Below are positions 34,156 to 34,734 of a stretch of 34,734 nt of DNA, piece by piece. A program made the translations under genes and the position numbers. The stretch's first letter is position 1, and every line of letters begins with the position of its first letter. The notes under the pieces were generated by a model. That model was not told where the DNA came from, did no database searches, and saw nothing but the letters and a program-made list of their open reading frames with translations. The stretch is taken from assembly GCF_001428245.1 (NCBI RefSeq), contig NZ_LMRV01000033.1, forward strand, positions 269,581 through 304,314, in the 5' to 3' direction. This DNA is from Paenibacillus sp. Soil522 (GTDB lineage: Bacteria > Bacillota > Bacilli > Paenibacillales > Paenibacillaceae).

Positions 34156-34734
34156 TTATGCAATTTTGCTTAAATAAACGTCATACATATGTGATTTCGA
34201 AGGAGTTCGGTCTCTTAAGAGACGTACGAGCTCCTTCACGCCCTTTATTTTGATCATTCTCTTGAAATTATAGGCAAGACAAATCAAATTGGTCTCAGTG
34301 CCTACTGATGCCAACCCTCGTGTTAAAAAGTATGTATAGCCCCAGTGACGTTTTATCGTCCCGAAAGGGTGCTCAACGATTGCCGCTCTTTGCTTATAAG
34401 TATTATTTTGACTACGTGTATTTTCGACAATCTGTTCGATCACTTCTTCATCTTTAAGCCTGGTTACCGACCTTCCGCCTTTGGCAGACGTGCAGAACTC
34501 TTTTTGCCCGCAGATATCGAAGGCTTCGCACGTGTATCGCTTGTACTCTTTTCCATCTTGTTTTCCATTCCATTTGAAAGGTAATTCATAACCCAACTGG
34601 CAAATATATTTATCGCTTATGGCATCATATTCAAAGTTCTCTTTATCAAATCCACTTGCTACTTTGTTTTGCTTTCCCTTCTGCGGCTTAATTAAGAGTT
34701 CGGTGCTTTCGTCGACAACGTCGATGATTTCAAG
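34156..34734 (-). CDS. IS1182-family transposase, C-terminal part (runs off the window)
   Basis: The minus-strand frame is open to the window end (first codons read LEIIDVVDESTELLIKPQKG) and ends at 34156. It includes the IS1182 zinc-binding-like YKRYTCEAFDICGQKEFC segment and the C-terminal DDE block RAAIVEHPFGTIKRHWGY, with the catalytic Glu, then YFLTRGLASVGTETNLICLA. The N-terminal part with the two catalytic Asp residues is outside. It abuts the intron fragment, so its insertion or a linked deletion may have removed the rest of that intron. The terminal inverted repeat is not identified. Confidence 0.85.
   Translation of the reverse strand, partial: LEIIDVVDESTELLIKPQKGKQNKVASGFDKENFEYDAISDKYICQLGYELPFKWNGKQDGKEYKRYTCEAFDICGQKEFCTSAKGGRSVTRLKDEEVIEQIVENTRSQNNTYKQRAAIVEHPFGTIKRHWGYTYFLTRGLASVGTETNLICLAYNFKRMIKIKGVKELVRLLRDRTPSKSHMYDVYLSKIA

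Noticed and set aside
33992..34177. A 61-codon plus-strand frame
   Set aside because: It lies inside the group IIC intron RNA region, which explains the sequence better.

Overview
The window looks like the chromosome of an endospore-forming, low-to-mid GC Firmicute of the Paenibacillus type. This rests on content: a membrane-anchored AraC sensor-regulator of the YesS kind, B. subtilis-like YetA, YesU, YhaO/YhaN, YkvI, YqzE, YqhG/YqhH, the spore-cortex amidase CwlD, AGGAGG-type ribosome binding sites and NrdR/LexA boxes of the Bacillus kind. The species cannot be fixed from the sequence alone.

Layout. 1-422 holds the 5' part of a decayed IS605-type tnpB (minus strand, in-frame stop). 655-8581 is a pectin (rhamnogalacturonan I) locus: AraC regulator, YetA/PL26-like lyase, YesU-like protein, CE4-like deacetylase and a cytoplasmic beta-propeller protein with Ca-type DxDxDG loops. 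8582-9530 is gene-free; it carries a 20-bp perfect inverted repeat and a 122-bp A-B-A-B-A repeat made of small hairpins. 9531-11536 has a second AraC-type regulator and a convergent membrane diguanylate cyclase. 11660-17485 is a likely operon of a GT4 glycosyltransferase, yhaO and yhaN. 17513-19425 (minus) has ykvI and a lipoprotein gene. 19704-23678 contains two xanthine phosphoribosyltransferase paralogues that flank small unknown genes, a repeat-like element, a lone PemK/MazF-like gene and tRNA-Leu(CAG). 23803-29527 holds a YibQ-type deacetylase facing cwlD, then yqzE, a secreted unknown, yqhG and yqhH. 29805-33446 is a class II ribonucleotide reductase (nrdJ) behind two NrdR boxes, interrupted by an intein. 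33966 to about 34150 is the 5' part of a group IIC intron placed just after a terminator hairpin, and 34156-34734 is the 3' part of an IS1182-type transposase running off the window.

How the genes work together. The regulator at 655 probably senses an extracellular pectin-derived signal and activates the operon from 3159, whose products would process imported rhamnogalacturonan oligomers in the cytoplasm; no transporter lies in the window. YhaO and YhaN form an SbcCD-like nuclease/ATPase pair. CwlD and YibQ are cell-wall remodelling enzymes. NrdJ makes deoxyribonucleotides and needs its intein spliced out to bring its catalytic cysteine into place.

Most unusual signals: (1) two 40-nt tandem repeats with covarying hairpin stems directly behind the PemK/MazF-like gene, followed by a terminator; (2) an intein inserted exactly before the thiyl-radical cysteine of NrdJ; (3) a group IIC intron remnant at a terminator; (4) the A-B-A-B-A hairpin repeat; (5) LexA-like boxes before tnpB and before the diguanylate cyclase.
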